Positions 22,495 through 32,821 of a DNA stretch of 64,000 nt are shown piece by piece. The DNA lies in the NCBI RefSeq assembly GCF_000321225.1, contig NW_004450945.1:1475682-1539681 (forward strand). The letters run 5' to 3'. Made by a program: the position numbers and the translations under genes. This DNA is from Odobenus rosmarus divergens (lineage: Eukaryota > Chordata > Mammalia > Carnivora > Odobenidae). The stretch's first letter is position 1; the number at the start of each line of letters is the position of its first letter. The notes beneath the pieces were generated by a model. That model saw only the letters and a program-made list of their open reading frames with translations, was not told the origin of the DNA and did no database searches.

Positions 22495-22765
22495 AAGCCA
22501 GCCATGGCGGGGGAAGGAGAGCGCCGCTTGGGGGCGGGGGGGAGCTGACCAAGTGTGGTGTTGGCCGCCCTGCCTGCCAGCAGACAGCGGCACTGGTTTT
22601 CCACTGCCGGCCCTTCATTGCACTTGGCCGGCTTTGTTCCTTCCCTGGGACCAAGTCAACAAGCTGAGACCAGAGGAGCTGCGGCTCTGCATGCAGAGCG
22701 AAGCCCTTTCCGTTTGCATGCGCACCGCGGGCAGTCGCTCGGCTCGGCGGCCCCCCGGACTCTGA
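22495..22765. promoter_or_regulatory. CpG-dense patch, candidate promoter or enhancer
   Basis: The only CpG-dense stretch in the window: about 18 CpGs in 270 bases at roughly 65% GC by eye. It carries an Sp1-type GC box (GGGGGCGGGGGGG at 22530-22542), a 10-of-12 match to the NRF1 consensus (TTTGCATGCGCA, 22713-22724), a YY1-like 'gccatggcgg' (22501-22510) and a 16-bp palindrome (22684-22699). No TATA box or clear downstream splice donor is seen. It could be a CpG-island promoter of an unseen transcript, an enhancer, or GC-rich DNA without function. Confidence 0.45.
22684..22699. other. 16-bp perfect palindrome
   Basis: GCTCTGCATGCAGAGC equals its own reverse complement and lies 13 bases before the NRF1-like site. 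A dimeric factor site is possible; chance is also possible in this GC-rich context. Confidence 0.9.
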
Positions 22766-23770
22766 TTTCCCACCTGTCCTACCTGCTGGGCACTGCAGTG
22801 TGACAAGGGTTCAAGACTCCCAGCTACGGCTCCTCCTTTTTTTTTTTTCCCCCCCTACGTAGGAGAGAACAGATCATTAGAGAGGCCGGAGACTTCATAC
22901 CGAATTTTGCTCGGAGGCAAAAAAGACAATAAAGGTGAACCTCTAGAGCCAGAAAACAATTTTAGTATCAGTGTCCAGGGTCCCCTTCCGTGCAAGAATT
23001 ATAAAGTTTTAGGGTTAGAAAAGATCATAAACCATCCATGTAAGTGGGTCTTTACACAATTTGGTAAAGACACCTTTGAGTAACTGATGACAAGCCACTC
23101 CCTGCCCTACGCAAAAACCTGCAGACACTGGAGAGTTGGCTAACAATTTGGGGAGTGCAGGGACTCCAGGAGCCCCAGCGCAGCGACCTACTGGACCATT
23201 CCTTCCCCTGCCAGCCCTCTCGTTTTGCAGAAGGGGAACTGTGAGACCCAGAGAAGACAGTGACTCTTGCAAAGTCAAGGCTAGATGTGGTCCTGCTGAA
23301 CCCGGATCCCTTGATTCCGAGGGAATCATCAGGGCCCTCACCTCCGGACCCCCTTGCCATTGTCTTCTTGGCTTTGCTCTTAGTGTCTTTCTCTTCCTTT
23401 ATTCCCTTCCTGCTTTCTCTCCTCAGGTCTTCTCTGTTTCTTTGGCTATTCTTTTACTTCGAGTTTTATTTCCTTTTGTGCTTTCCTTCCTTCTACACTC
23501 TTGTCTTCTCCATCTCTGCCCTGTGTCTCGGGACCCAGTCAATTTGCCAGTGTCAGTTGTCTGGTCCTCTGGATAGGTCACCGGGTCCTGTGGAAGGATA
23601 GCATGTGTACATCAAGGAAAGAATGAAATTGTTGAAAGTAGTGATATCAAGGAGAAAAATTTCATCTCTCTCCCCAAATCTTCAGTATAGATCTAGTGGG
23701 AATGGGTCTTCTTTTCACCCTTAGTGAAGACAAATAACATCAAAGGAGAGGAATACAGAAGCCGGTAGAT
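22766..23770. other. Unique DNA with a pyrimidine-rich run
   Basis: It holds a T12C7-type run at 22836-22856 and an old repeat-like segment ('gtgagacccagagaagacag', 'tgactcttgcaaagtcaagg' at 23240-23280) of the MIR-like 'gaaactgaggcccagag' type. A CT-rich block at 23365-23520 produces open frames of 113-146 codons without domains. The last 8 bases (23763-23770) are the left target-site duplication of the hAT element. Confidence 0.45.
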
Positions 23771-25142
23771 TAGCGGTACTCATGGTATGGTTGGGGAGCC
23801 TCAGGGGATCCCTGAGATCTTTTCAAGGGGTCTACAAAGTCAAAATTGTATTCACCATAATGTTAAGACGTTATTTGTCATTTTTACTGTGTTAACATTT
23901 GAACCGATGGTGCGAACACCACAAGGGGTAAAACTGGGGCGAGGGTGGGGCTAGCATGTATCCAGGCATTGAAACCGAATTGGACTCCCAGTCATTGTAA
24001 TCTTCACAGCCACGAACAACAGTTGTTTTAAAAAGTAAATTTTACTTAAGAATACTCATAAAGGAGCAGTTAAAAATATTTATTTGATTAAATTTAGATT
24101 AAATTTTATTGAACTGAAAATAAGCCTCGAGTACACTTTCTTTTTTTTTTTTTTCTATTCCCCGGCAAGGTGAGAAACGTGCATAAAGTACTTCTGCCAC
24201 ATACTAAAGTAGACTAGTTGCCTCAAGGAAAAGTAGTTACGCAATTGAGATGTAAGCTTTACCTATCACTTTTTTCCACTTTTACCTGGAAGAACGACTG
24301 ACAAACTGTGGTTGTCTAAACCTGTGTATTTGGCAGACATTTTCCTAATAATGAACAAAGTGAGCCTGTCATTTCCAGTGCGAAATAGACAGCACCTTTT
24401 GCCAAGGATAAATCTGAGCTTTCAGTCAAAAATTAAAAAATGCTGGAAATGTGTATCTACCACCATGAACTGAACTGTTTCCCCATACTTAAAACTTTCC
24501 TGGTTAGATCAGTGGTGATACTGACAAATGTGATTATTTGAATTTTAGAATGAAATATGTCAACATTTGAAAGACTGGTGTAAGTCAGTGAACAGGTATT
24601 TTCCAAATGACCAATGCATGGTGTTACAAAACCATGCCTGCCTGGGAAAACAGCCACTGAAAATGCAAGATAGACTAATGGATTTTAACAAAACTGAATA
24701 CAAAATGTTCACTAACAGTTTCCAAGTTCCACAAGGCAACTAAACTCTAAGAAACAACCATATCTTGAGTTTTGATGTAGTAGCAAAGAAAAATGTCTGC
24801 AATTATCTGAAAACACTAGTAAAATATCCCACTCTTTTCCAACTCTATATCTGTACAAAGCAGGATTTCTTTCATCTACTTCAATTAAACAACGTATTGT
24901 TGCAAATTTAATAGAAGATAAGAAAATCTACCAGTCTCCAATTAAATCATACTTTAAAGAGATTTTTAAAAATGTACGACACCAGTTTTTTTTTTCTTTT
25001 GGAAAATATGAGGATTTGTGAATTCTTAACAATTTCTGAGTTTTAATTTCTAACACATATCTGTGAATAAATATAACCTTCACAAGCACAAACTCTTTGG
25101 AGTGGAATGGAGTCCTGAGGCCAAAATATTTGAGCACCACTC
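23771..25142 (+). mobile_element. Decayed hAT (Charlie-like) DNA transposon with ends
   Basis: A 1.37-kb element. The left end TAGCGGTACTCA (23771-23782) and the right end TGAGCACCACTC (25131-25142) are imperfect terminal inverted repeats of the hAT 'CAGNGGTNCTCA' type. Flanking 8-mers CGGTAGAT (23763-23770) and CTGTAGAC (25143-25150) agree at 6 of 8 positions, as expected for an 8-bp hAT target-site duplication. The interior resembles a decayed hAT transposase gene in sense orientation: segments at 24020-24080, 24180-24260 ('cataaagtacttctgccaca') and 24285-24340 ('gaagaacgactgacaaactg') match the SCAND3/ZBED5-type transposase coding order from memory. Many stops make it a dead copy. The exact family name is not certain. 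Confidence 0.8.
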
Positions 25143-25150
25143 CTGTAGAC

Positions 25151-25590
25151 TATTCTAGAAGGAAGCAGAGATAAATTTGTGCAACACTTGTTAACTAGGC
25201 ATCTAGTATGGCTAAGGTTCATGCTAAGTACTACAGGGGATCCAGCTCCTACAGCCCTCAAGGTGTAGCAGGAAGATAAGGCATGGAGATCAATAGCGGC
25301 AATCTGAGTCCAGGAGGGCCACCAGGGAGAAGGAACGAAATGCCTCCAAAGCTCCACTCAGGGTGGAGGTAAGCCAACCTAGAAAAGTCTTTACAGAGGA
25401 GATAACAGTTGAGAAGCCTGAACAAAAACTGAGCATTCAGAAAACAAAACAAAAAAAGCCGAGGGGCTGGGGAGTGCTGCTGTGGGCCAAGCAGAAGGAA
25501 GAGCCCCGGGTGGGAGAGCAGAGAGTACATTGAGTAGAGCAAGCATTCCATTAGACACAACTGAGAGGCAGGACTCAAAGGCTCCTATAG
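25151..25590 (-). mobile_element. LINE-2 (L2) fragment, antisense
   Basis: Reversed L2 3' order is visible: 'tgctaagtactacaggggat', 'cctcaaggtgtagcaggaag', 'tctttacagaggagataaca', 'gttgagaagcctgaacaaaa' and 'gtgctgctgtgggccaagca'. Confidence 0.7.
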
Positions 25591-26375
25591 AGCTGAGGTT
25601 TAATAAATGCGTGCCAGATGAACCTATGTATGAAAACAGTGACTGACTAGGCCATGGATGCGTTTAGCTGTGTCTTATCACCCCTACTTCCCACAGTATA
25701 TGTGAGAAAGTTGTGTGGAGAAAGTTGATAGAGGCCAAAGAAGTGAGAAGATTCATATAAAGTGCAAATTAGAGACAGGGCGGGCCCTGACCTGGCTTCA
25801 AGGTTTCCTTTGCCAGACAATTCCTTCTTAAGTCAGGCCCTAGCTGATGTTCCTCTGTCCCAACTCGGGCGTGACACTGAGTGAATAAGTGTGAGACTGA
25901 CACAAGCCTTGAGATTTATCACTGGAAGAACGTCTGCGGAACACCACTCCCTGATCAGAGCAAGAGGGATTCGGAGAGGAAAAAGATGCTGTTCTTGTCT
26001 TCACAGTCTCTTGAACCAGGCCTTCAGGGGAGAGAGACCCATCTGACCATGACTGAGAGGGTATAGTGCTACTCTAAGTACAGAGCACAGACAAGACCTC
26101 CATCCGAAGGATGGTGAAGCTTTCAAGAGGGGATGGAAGGGAAGGGAGTGATTCAGGGGACTTTTAAAGGCTAAAGACTGATTAGATACCTAGCACTCCT
26201 TGCTGCATTCAAAGGCTCCTGAAGGTCTGTGAGTCTGCTGTCTTTGCCTCTGGATCCCCAACACCAAACACCGTACCTGTCCCAGCAAAGACATCTCATA
26301 AGTGTCCGATGCACTACTCTGAATGCAAGGGTGAAGAAGAGACACGATGCCAAGACTCAACTTTTTTCCACCTTT
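25591..26375. other. Unique DNA, no gene
   Basis: About 780 bp with no recognisable feature. Open frames of about 60 codons on both strands look incidental. Confidence 0.5.
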
Positions 26376-27415
26376 TCCCATCTTTCCATGAAGACATTAT
26401 TGATATATCACATAGAGAAATTTAAGGTGTATGACATGATGATCTGATACACATATACATCGCAAAATAATCATCCCACAAAGGTTAGTTAACACTTCCA
26501 TCCCCTCACATAATTACCATTTTGTGTGTGTGATGATAACTTTAAGATTTACTCTAACAACTTTCAAACATATAATACAGTATTGTTAAGTACAGTCACC
26601 ATGCCATACACTAGATCCCCAGAACTTATTCCTCTTATAGCTGAAAGTTTATACCCTTTGACCAACATCTCTACATTTCCCCCCACCCTTCTGCCCCTGG
26701 CAATCACAATTCTATTCTCTATTTCTTTGTGTTCTACTTTTTTAGATTCTGCATACAAGGAGAACATAGAGTATTTGTCTTTTTTCTGTCTGTTTTGCTT
26801 AGCATAAGGCCCTCAGCATCCAACCACGTTGTCACAAGTGGCAAGATTTCCTTCTTTTTTATGGATGAATAATTTTCCATTATAAATACATATCATATTT
26901 TCTTTATCCATTTACACATTTATAGACACTTAGGTTGTCTCCAAGTCTTGGCTATTGTGAATAATGCTGCAGTGAACATGGGGCTGCAGATATCTCTTCC
27001 AGAATGATTGATTTCCCTTGGATATATACAGGAGAGGAAATGCTGGATAATATGGTAGCTCCATTTTTAGTATTTTGATGAACCTGCATTTTTTTAATTT
27101 AAATTCAGTTAACCAAGTTATAGTACATCATTTGTTTTTGATATAATGTTCAATGATTCACTAGTTGAGTATAACACCCAGTGCCTCCATTTTGCTTTCC
27201 ATAGTGATTGTACAAATTTACTTCCCACCAACAGTGCACAAGTGTTCCCTTTTCTCTACAGGCTGACCAAACTTGTTGTCTGTTATTTTTTTAACAGCCT
27301 CCTAACAAATGTGAGGTGATAGCTCGTTGTGCTTTTGATTTGAATTTCCCTGATGATTAGTGATGTTGAGCAGCTTTTAATGAGTCTGTTGGCCATTTCC
27401 AAGACCCAATTTTGA
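26376..27415 (-). mobile_element. Old L1 LINE, 3' UTR and ORF2 end, antisense
   Basis: The reversed L1 3' end is clear: 'attgatatatcacatagaga', 'gtacagtcaccatgccatac', 'gcttagcataaggccctcag', 'ggctattgtgaataatgctg', 'tcccaccaacagtgcacaag' and 'aatgtgaggtgatagctcgt'. It is interrupted at 27092-27183 by a younger L1 tail. The frame is dead. Confidence 0.92.
27083..27192 (-). mobile_element. 92-bp young L1 tail nested in old L1
   Basis: The insert (27092-27183) is only the last part of a carnivore L1 3' UTR: 'catttgtttttgatataatg', 'ttcaatgattcactagttga', 'gtataacacccagtg'. The flanks 'cctgcattt' (27083-27091) and 'cctccattt' (27184-27192) agree at 8 of 9 bases, and removing the insert joins the old L1 sequence correctly. 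It is therefore a severely 5'-truncated retrotransposition. Confidence 0.85.
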
Positions 27416-30200
27416 ATACACCACACATTTTCTACACTCTGGTGTATGACTCCCCAATCTCCCCTTCTCTACCATTCGAAATCTCGTCAGTCATCGGTAC
27501 CTAAATATGCCGCTGGCAGGCAGCCTCTCCTGGACCAGCAATCAAAAGGTAAAAGCGTCCTGTTTCACTGCAGACAAAGTCTTACAAGTATTCAGGACAA
27601 ACAAGACAGTAACGACTATAGACCAAGTCTCTGCCTCACTTTACTCACGCTCTCTCACACCCTCTCAGCAGACAGGGGACAAAAACATTGCATTGGTACC
27701 CTAGTCATGAGTCAGAATCACTGTAAGAAAGGCTACAATCAATACGCATGACACAAGACTGATATGATGCCCTGGAACTGAGGAACCATCTGCAAAACTG
27801 ATGCCAATCACTTCCTAAGGTCGCATGTTACGCTCCTCTGGGATGGATGGGCCTGCTTCCCACCTTGACCAGAGCAAGGAGGAAGGCTTCAGTGATGGAT
27901 GACAGCAAGGGATTATCAGCCCTAAAGAAGGGGTATTCTGTACTTCTCTTGCCACCCCTGTCAGCACTGACATGCACAGAGAGGCAGCCCTACCCATCAT
28001 GTCTAAAAATGCCCACATTGAAAACACTTCCCCTTTTTGGGATTGGCTGTCAACACAAGTGACACCATGAGAAAATCAATTATGCCTGGGTGAACTTCCG
28101 TGCCATAACTCAGAGAGCTGTGTTCACCAGAACAAATGACACAAACTTAAGATGCAAGCAGGAGCCAGTGAGGAGGTGGAGGGACTTCAGCAGCATAAAT
28201 AGCAAGTTGAACTCCACACCCAAGGACCTGAAGCAGTTGGTCAACCCAAGACTTCCTAAGCACCACATAAGGGGAAACTCAGAGCACTTGGAATAGGTAT
28301 TTCTTTGTTCATAAAGAAATTTTAAAGGTGAGGGATTCAGCAGGGTGGTGGGCAGAGGGGAAGGAAGGGGCAGCTATGGAGTGGTTGAGGAAGGGTAAGA
28401 AAGGACTAACTGTACTGGAGAATATCTTTCTTCTTGTGAGATCCAGGTGGAAGGTTGCCTGGCAGTGAGGACCCCACTCCACCTGTCTCATAGGATACCC
28501 TTTCTCATAACCCTGTTACAGCACACAGCACACATAATGCATTGGGGGACGCTACCTCCAAATCTGTCTCACTATAGGACTCTGGTGGCCCTTTAACTCG
28601 GAGACTTAGAAGAATGATTTCTATGTCCCCAGACTTAAGTGTAGGGCTGGGCCATAGTGGGAGCCCTCATTGTGTTCAGAGGCTGTATTCTGAAGGAGAC
28701 TCAAGTGACAACCTGAAAAATGAGCAACTGATTAAAAGGAGGTAGACCTAAACAAAGCCAATAACCCAAGGGCTGCTCTGACCATGCCCTTTAGATTAGG
28801 CTGCTCTCTTTACCAAGAGGAACACTGTCTGATCATAACTAAAGACAATTAGAATGCCTCCTAGAGGCCCAGCAAATATCTCACTTTAAAGAAACAGATT
28901 TTGATAAATATGGAAAATTGGGAATGTGTTTCCTTTACAAAACAAATACCTTTAAAAACAGGGGAAACATTTTTTTAAGAGTGTGAGCTTAAAATTTCCC
29001 AGAATGCACATACTGTAAATTAGTGGCCTGAACCCAAAATACAGGTGACTTCACCTGTCTTTCCATTGTCCATCCACATCCTGAAAATTATAGGAAAAAT
29101 CCTTGAGAAGAAAGATCACATTAAGCTGCAAATTCAAATCAGTCAGGTTCCAAGACTTAAATGGCTTCCTCTTTGGCGTCTACGTAAATAGCCCATAAAA
29201 TCCCTGTGAGCCCGCAAAATAAAAGACCATTTTATTCAGCTCAGAAACAATCCATACAACACAGAACAAGATGTCTCTTCAATAAACTTATGAAAATCTG
29301 CCTTTTGGTAAGCCAAAATTAATATTCCTCCTGTTCTCCTGGGTTATGTCTGTAAGGTCACTACAGTGAGAACTCCTTCTGAATGTCGAAGGCTACTCAA
29401 TTAATCTTCTTGTTTGCAGAGATTTGAAAGCATTTAAGGAAGGTCAAAAGCTTACACCAAGCAAAATGCAGCTACATTCCCCCTGTTGTGCAAGGTCTAC
29501 CCTAAGTCATGTTCTCCTTCCCATTTTCCCTGTCTCTTCTTTATTCACCATTTCTCCCCGACTTCTGTTTTTTTATTTCTTTTTCTTTTTTTTGCCTGTA
29601 TCTCTCTCTTATTCCTTTTACTTTGTGCACTTGCCATTATACGGGCTTTGACTTTGAAGTATTATCCAAATATCCTGGAATATTCGGGCAATTTCATATA
29701 GACAAATCTCTGTGTCTTCAGCATCCTTTCATTTACTCACAGAATTGAAGAAGGAAAAGAGGATATGATTAAAGAGAAATTGTATTCCTCAATCTAAGTA
29801 AGTTAGAGAGCACTAACAACACAGAAAGGAAGAGTTGAGGTGGTTTAGATTTTCAAAGCTTGTCAAATTCCATCCATTAAATGAGTTCATACATGTAGCA
29901 TATAAACAGTGCCTTTTATGCTGTGGGCACTCAACAATGCCAATTCCTTATTTCTGCCTTCATTCCAGTTATTAGCTATGCTGGTCAGCCCTGCCCCCAG
30001 GTTGTCCTAAACAGTAGGTAGTTGGTTTTGCCCATAGGCTAAAGCAATGAACTTCAATTCTGAAGTCAAAGGGGTGGTGGAACCCCCACATTTGCTTTCC
30101 AAGCTACAGAGCACTCCTCTGAGCAGCCTGCCTGCTCCTTGCCCACAGACACAGGAACAGGTAAATAATAGGTAACTCTGACAACCAGGAATTTAAAAAG
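27416..30200. other. Unique DNA, no gene recognised
   Basis: About 2.8 kb. The longest frames (27446-27751, 101 codons; 27815-28027 on -; 29424-29651) have no recognisable domain. A T/C-rich block lies at 29560-29610. A diverged LTR-type or MER-type remnant in 27430-28300 is possible but I cannot name it. Confidence 0.45.
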
Positions 30201-30209
30201 AAGGAGGGG

Positions 30210-30400
30210 AAGGGGCGCCTGGCCGGCTCAATTGGTTAAGCTTTTGACTCTTGATTTTGGCTCTGGTCATGATCTCAGGGTTTTGAGTTGGAAGTCCTGT
30301 GTTTGACTCCATGCTGGTCATGGAGCCTGTTTCAGATTATCTCTCTCCCTCTTCCTCCCCCTCCCCAGCTCTCTCTCTTTAAAAAAAAAAAAAAAAAAAA
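30210..30400 (+). mobile_element. Can-SINE with long A tail
   Basis: The head is 'aggggcgcctggccggctca', followed by an older, more diverged core ('tgatctcagggttttgagtt') and a run of 20 A (30381-30400). The likely short target-site duplication is 'aaggagggg' (30201-30209 and about 30400-30408). Confidence 0.92.
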
Positions 30401-30621
30401 AGGAGGGGGGGAAAAGAAAGGAAAGGAACAAAGAAAAGAAAAATATCTGAGAAAAACCAACACCAGAAAAGAAACCACAAATGTAACAAATACAACTATT
30501 AACACTCAAGAAATAGAGTTAATGTAGAGAGCAAAGAGGAAGACATTTAAGATCACCAATTACTATCTTCAGGAAGATTAAAGAAAATATCACATCCTTG
30601 AGGACTTGGCAGCTAGAGGCT

Positions 30622-30778
30622 TGCTTCTCAGAGTGTGGTCCACATGCCATGGCCTCAAAGCTTATTAGAAAAGCAGAATGTCAGGCCTCACCCCAGAATG
30701 ACTAAAATCCTACCTGTAGTTTTACAAGACCCACAAGGTATGTGTATGCTCATTGCCATTGGTGGAGCACTGCATTAA
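30622..30778 (-). mobile_element. MER5-like hAT fragment
   Basis: The segment 'cttctcagagtgtggtccac', then 'gcttattagaaaagcagaat', 'gtcaggcctcaccccagaat' and 'acctgtagttttacaagac' follows the order of the MER5A/MER58 group of small hAT transposons. It is diverged and the exact member and orientation are uncertain. Confidence 0.6.
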
Positions 30779-31324
30779 AGGGCTTAGAATTTGAAGTTCT
30801 GATCACGCTGAGGGGGAGGAAGATTAATGGATGGAAAAGCAGAAATAGATTTAGCTAAGTGGAAAGTGAGTAAAAAGCCCCATCTTCAGCGCTGCATCGG
30901 GGCTCTCATTGGCAAAGCCAGATGTTAGGAGAAAATGAAAGAAAATATGATTTGCTTAGAACCTGTACCTAGTATATAAACTACCAGTAAAATAAAAGCT
31001 CAAAATAAAGACACATTTAGGGTTACAAAGATTCAGAAAACTTATTACCCTCATGCCCTCATTGGGGTGAGATGGGGTGGTGCGTGAAGTCCTTTGAAAG
31101 AATGTATAAAGCCCAAAGAATAAATAATATATAAGATATGAGAAAGAGTGGAAAGTAAGTAGAAAACCTAGATTAGGTTTAAATAACTCTTGATGCATAA
31201 TTTTAAAATATTTATAACTAAATATAACTCAAGTCCCAGATAATCTCAAAGTGGCAGGCGGCAGAGGGAAGGGAAAAACTACTTAGATTCTTCTCTCATT
31301 TAAGGAAGATTAGAGATATTGCAT
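30779..31324. other. Unique DNA, no gene
   Basis: About 550 bp with no recognisable feature. Confidence 0.5.
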
Positions 31325-31590
31325 AACTCTAATAATAGTAGCAAAATATGTTTCAATGTGTATGTCACAAAAGACTGCATGCTGTCTGATTCCATGTATA
31401 CATAACTCTAGAAAGGACAAAGCTAACCCATAGTGACAGAAATCACACTCACTCATGGTTACCTAGAGCTGAAAGGGACAGGGGTAGGAAGTGGGAGATG
31501 CATTGTATGGGAAGTGGTACAGGTATTTTTGGGGTGATGGAAATGTTCAATATCTCGATTTTGGTGATAATTAAATGTTATTAAAATTTA
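31325..31590 (+). mobile_element. Old L1 3' end, sense
   Basis: L1 3' segments in sense order: 'actgcatgctgtctgattcc', 'gaaaggacaaagctaaccca', 'catggttacctagagctgaa', 'tttggggtgatggaaatgtt' and 'gtgataattaaatg'. Confidence 0.82.
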
Positions 31591-32110
31591 TTAAATATAA
31601 ATTTGTCATTTTTGGTTTTATTTAAATTCAAATTTTTTAACATACAGTGTATTATTAATTTCAGGGTAGAATTTAGTGATTCATCGGTTGCATGTAACAC
31701 CCAGTGCTCATTACACCAAGGCCCTCCTTATGCCCATCACCCAGTTACCCCATCCTCCCACCCACCTCCCTTCCAGCAACCCTCAGTTTGTTCTCTATAG
31801 TTAAGAGTCTCTTATGGTTTGTCTCCCTCTCTGTTTTTATACTATTTTATTTTTCCTTCCCTTCCCCTATGTTCATCAGTTTTGTTTCTTAAGTTCCACA
31901 AATGAAATCATATGGTATTTGTCTTTCTCTGACTTATTTTACTTAGCATAATATATTCTAGTTCTATCCATGTCATTGCAAATGGCAAGATTTCATTCCT
32001 TTTGAGGGATGAGTAATATACACCACATCTTCTTTATCCATTCATCTGTTGATAGACAGCTGGGCTCTTTTCATAGTTTGACTATATAGTGGACATTGCT
32101 GCTAATCAAA
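31591..32110 (-). mobile_element. Carnivore L1 3' end and ORF2 tail, antisense
   Basis: The reversed 3' UTR ('catgtaacacccagtgctca', 'tccagcaaccctcagtttgt') is followed by the ORF2 tail ('acttagcataatatattcta', 'atggcaagatttcattcct'). It abuts the sense L1 end at 31590 tail to tail. Confidence 0.88.
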
Positions 32111-32181
32111 ATACACACGTAATATGTGTCCATGATATCACATATAAATGATGCCTCTTAAAGTTGATTTTAAAAATACTG

Positions 32182-32397
32182 GGGGCACCTGGGTGGCTCA
32201 GTCGTTAAGCGTCTGCCTTCGGCTCGGGTCATGATCCCAGGGTTCTGGGATCGAGCCCCACATCGGGCTCCCTGCTCTGCAGGAAGCCTGCTTCTCCCTC
32301 TCCCACTTCCCCTGCTTGTGTTCCCTCTCTCTCTGTGTCTCTCTCTGTCATATAAATAAATAAATTAATTAATTAATTAAATCTTTAAAAAATAAAA
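32182..32397 (+). mobile_element. Can-SINE with perfect 11-bp target-site duplication
   Basis: A well-preserved copy: 'gggggcacctgggtggctca', 'cttcggctcgggtcatgatc', 'gatcgagccccacatcgggc', tail with (AAAT)n/(TAAT)n variants. The flanks TAAAAATACTG at 32171-32181 and 32398-32408 are identical. Confidence 0.97.
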
Positions 32398-32559
32398 TAA
32401 AAATACTGTGTCACGTATACACAGGTAACTGTTAGAAGAATAAAAATTAGATATTCCACTTCCAAAATACTAGAAGAAAGAGGGTGGAAGGGAAGCTTGA
32501 TTAATGCAACAAATACAAGTGGGGAGATAAATGGCATAATGATAATAAAATAGCTAACA

Positions 32560-32765
32560 TTTATTCAGTCCTCACTGTTTCTGAGACCAAATTTTGGATA
32601 CTTTATATACAACAGTTTCCTTAATCCTTGCAACAAGTCCATGAATTAGGTGTGATAATAGTCATTCTCATTTTATTGATGAAGAAACTGAAGCACATTG
32701 GATTTATGTAACTTAACACTATCAAGCATCTAGTGTGACAGAGCTGGGGTGCCAAACCAGCTCAT
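32560..32765 (-). mobile_element. MIR SINE, antisense
   Basis: Reversed MIR order: 'agctaacatttattcagtcc', 'ccttaatccttgcaacaagt', 'tgatgaagaaactgaagcac', 'agtgtgacagagctggggtg'. Just after it (about 32784-32821) a 19-base unit, 'aaatagaaaacataaagta', is repeated in tandem. Confidence 0.82.
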
Positions 32766-32821
32766 AATACATTTTAGTAAATAGAAATAGAAAACATAAA
32801 GTAAATAGAAAACATAAAGTA

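Noticed and set aside
22222..22803. Several overlapping frames near the CpG-dense patch as a possible first coding exon
   Set aside because: GC-rich DNA lowers stop frequency on both strands; no convincing splice donor or signal for a start was found. Kept only as a regulatory candidate.
23136..23576. Overlapping 146- and 113-codon frames
   Set aside because: They cross a CT-rich low-complexity block that rarely contains stops; not evidence of coding.
27446..27751. 101-codon frame as a possible exon or endogenous retrovirus piece
   Set aside because: No retroviral motif and no clear exon borders.
30318..30527. Lysine-rich frames near 30.4 kb
   Set aside because: They arise from the SINE A tail and the following purine-rich flank.
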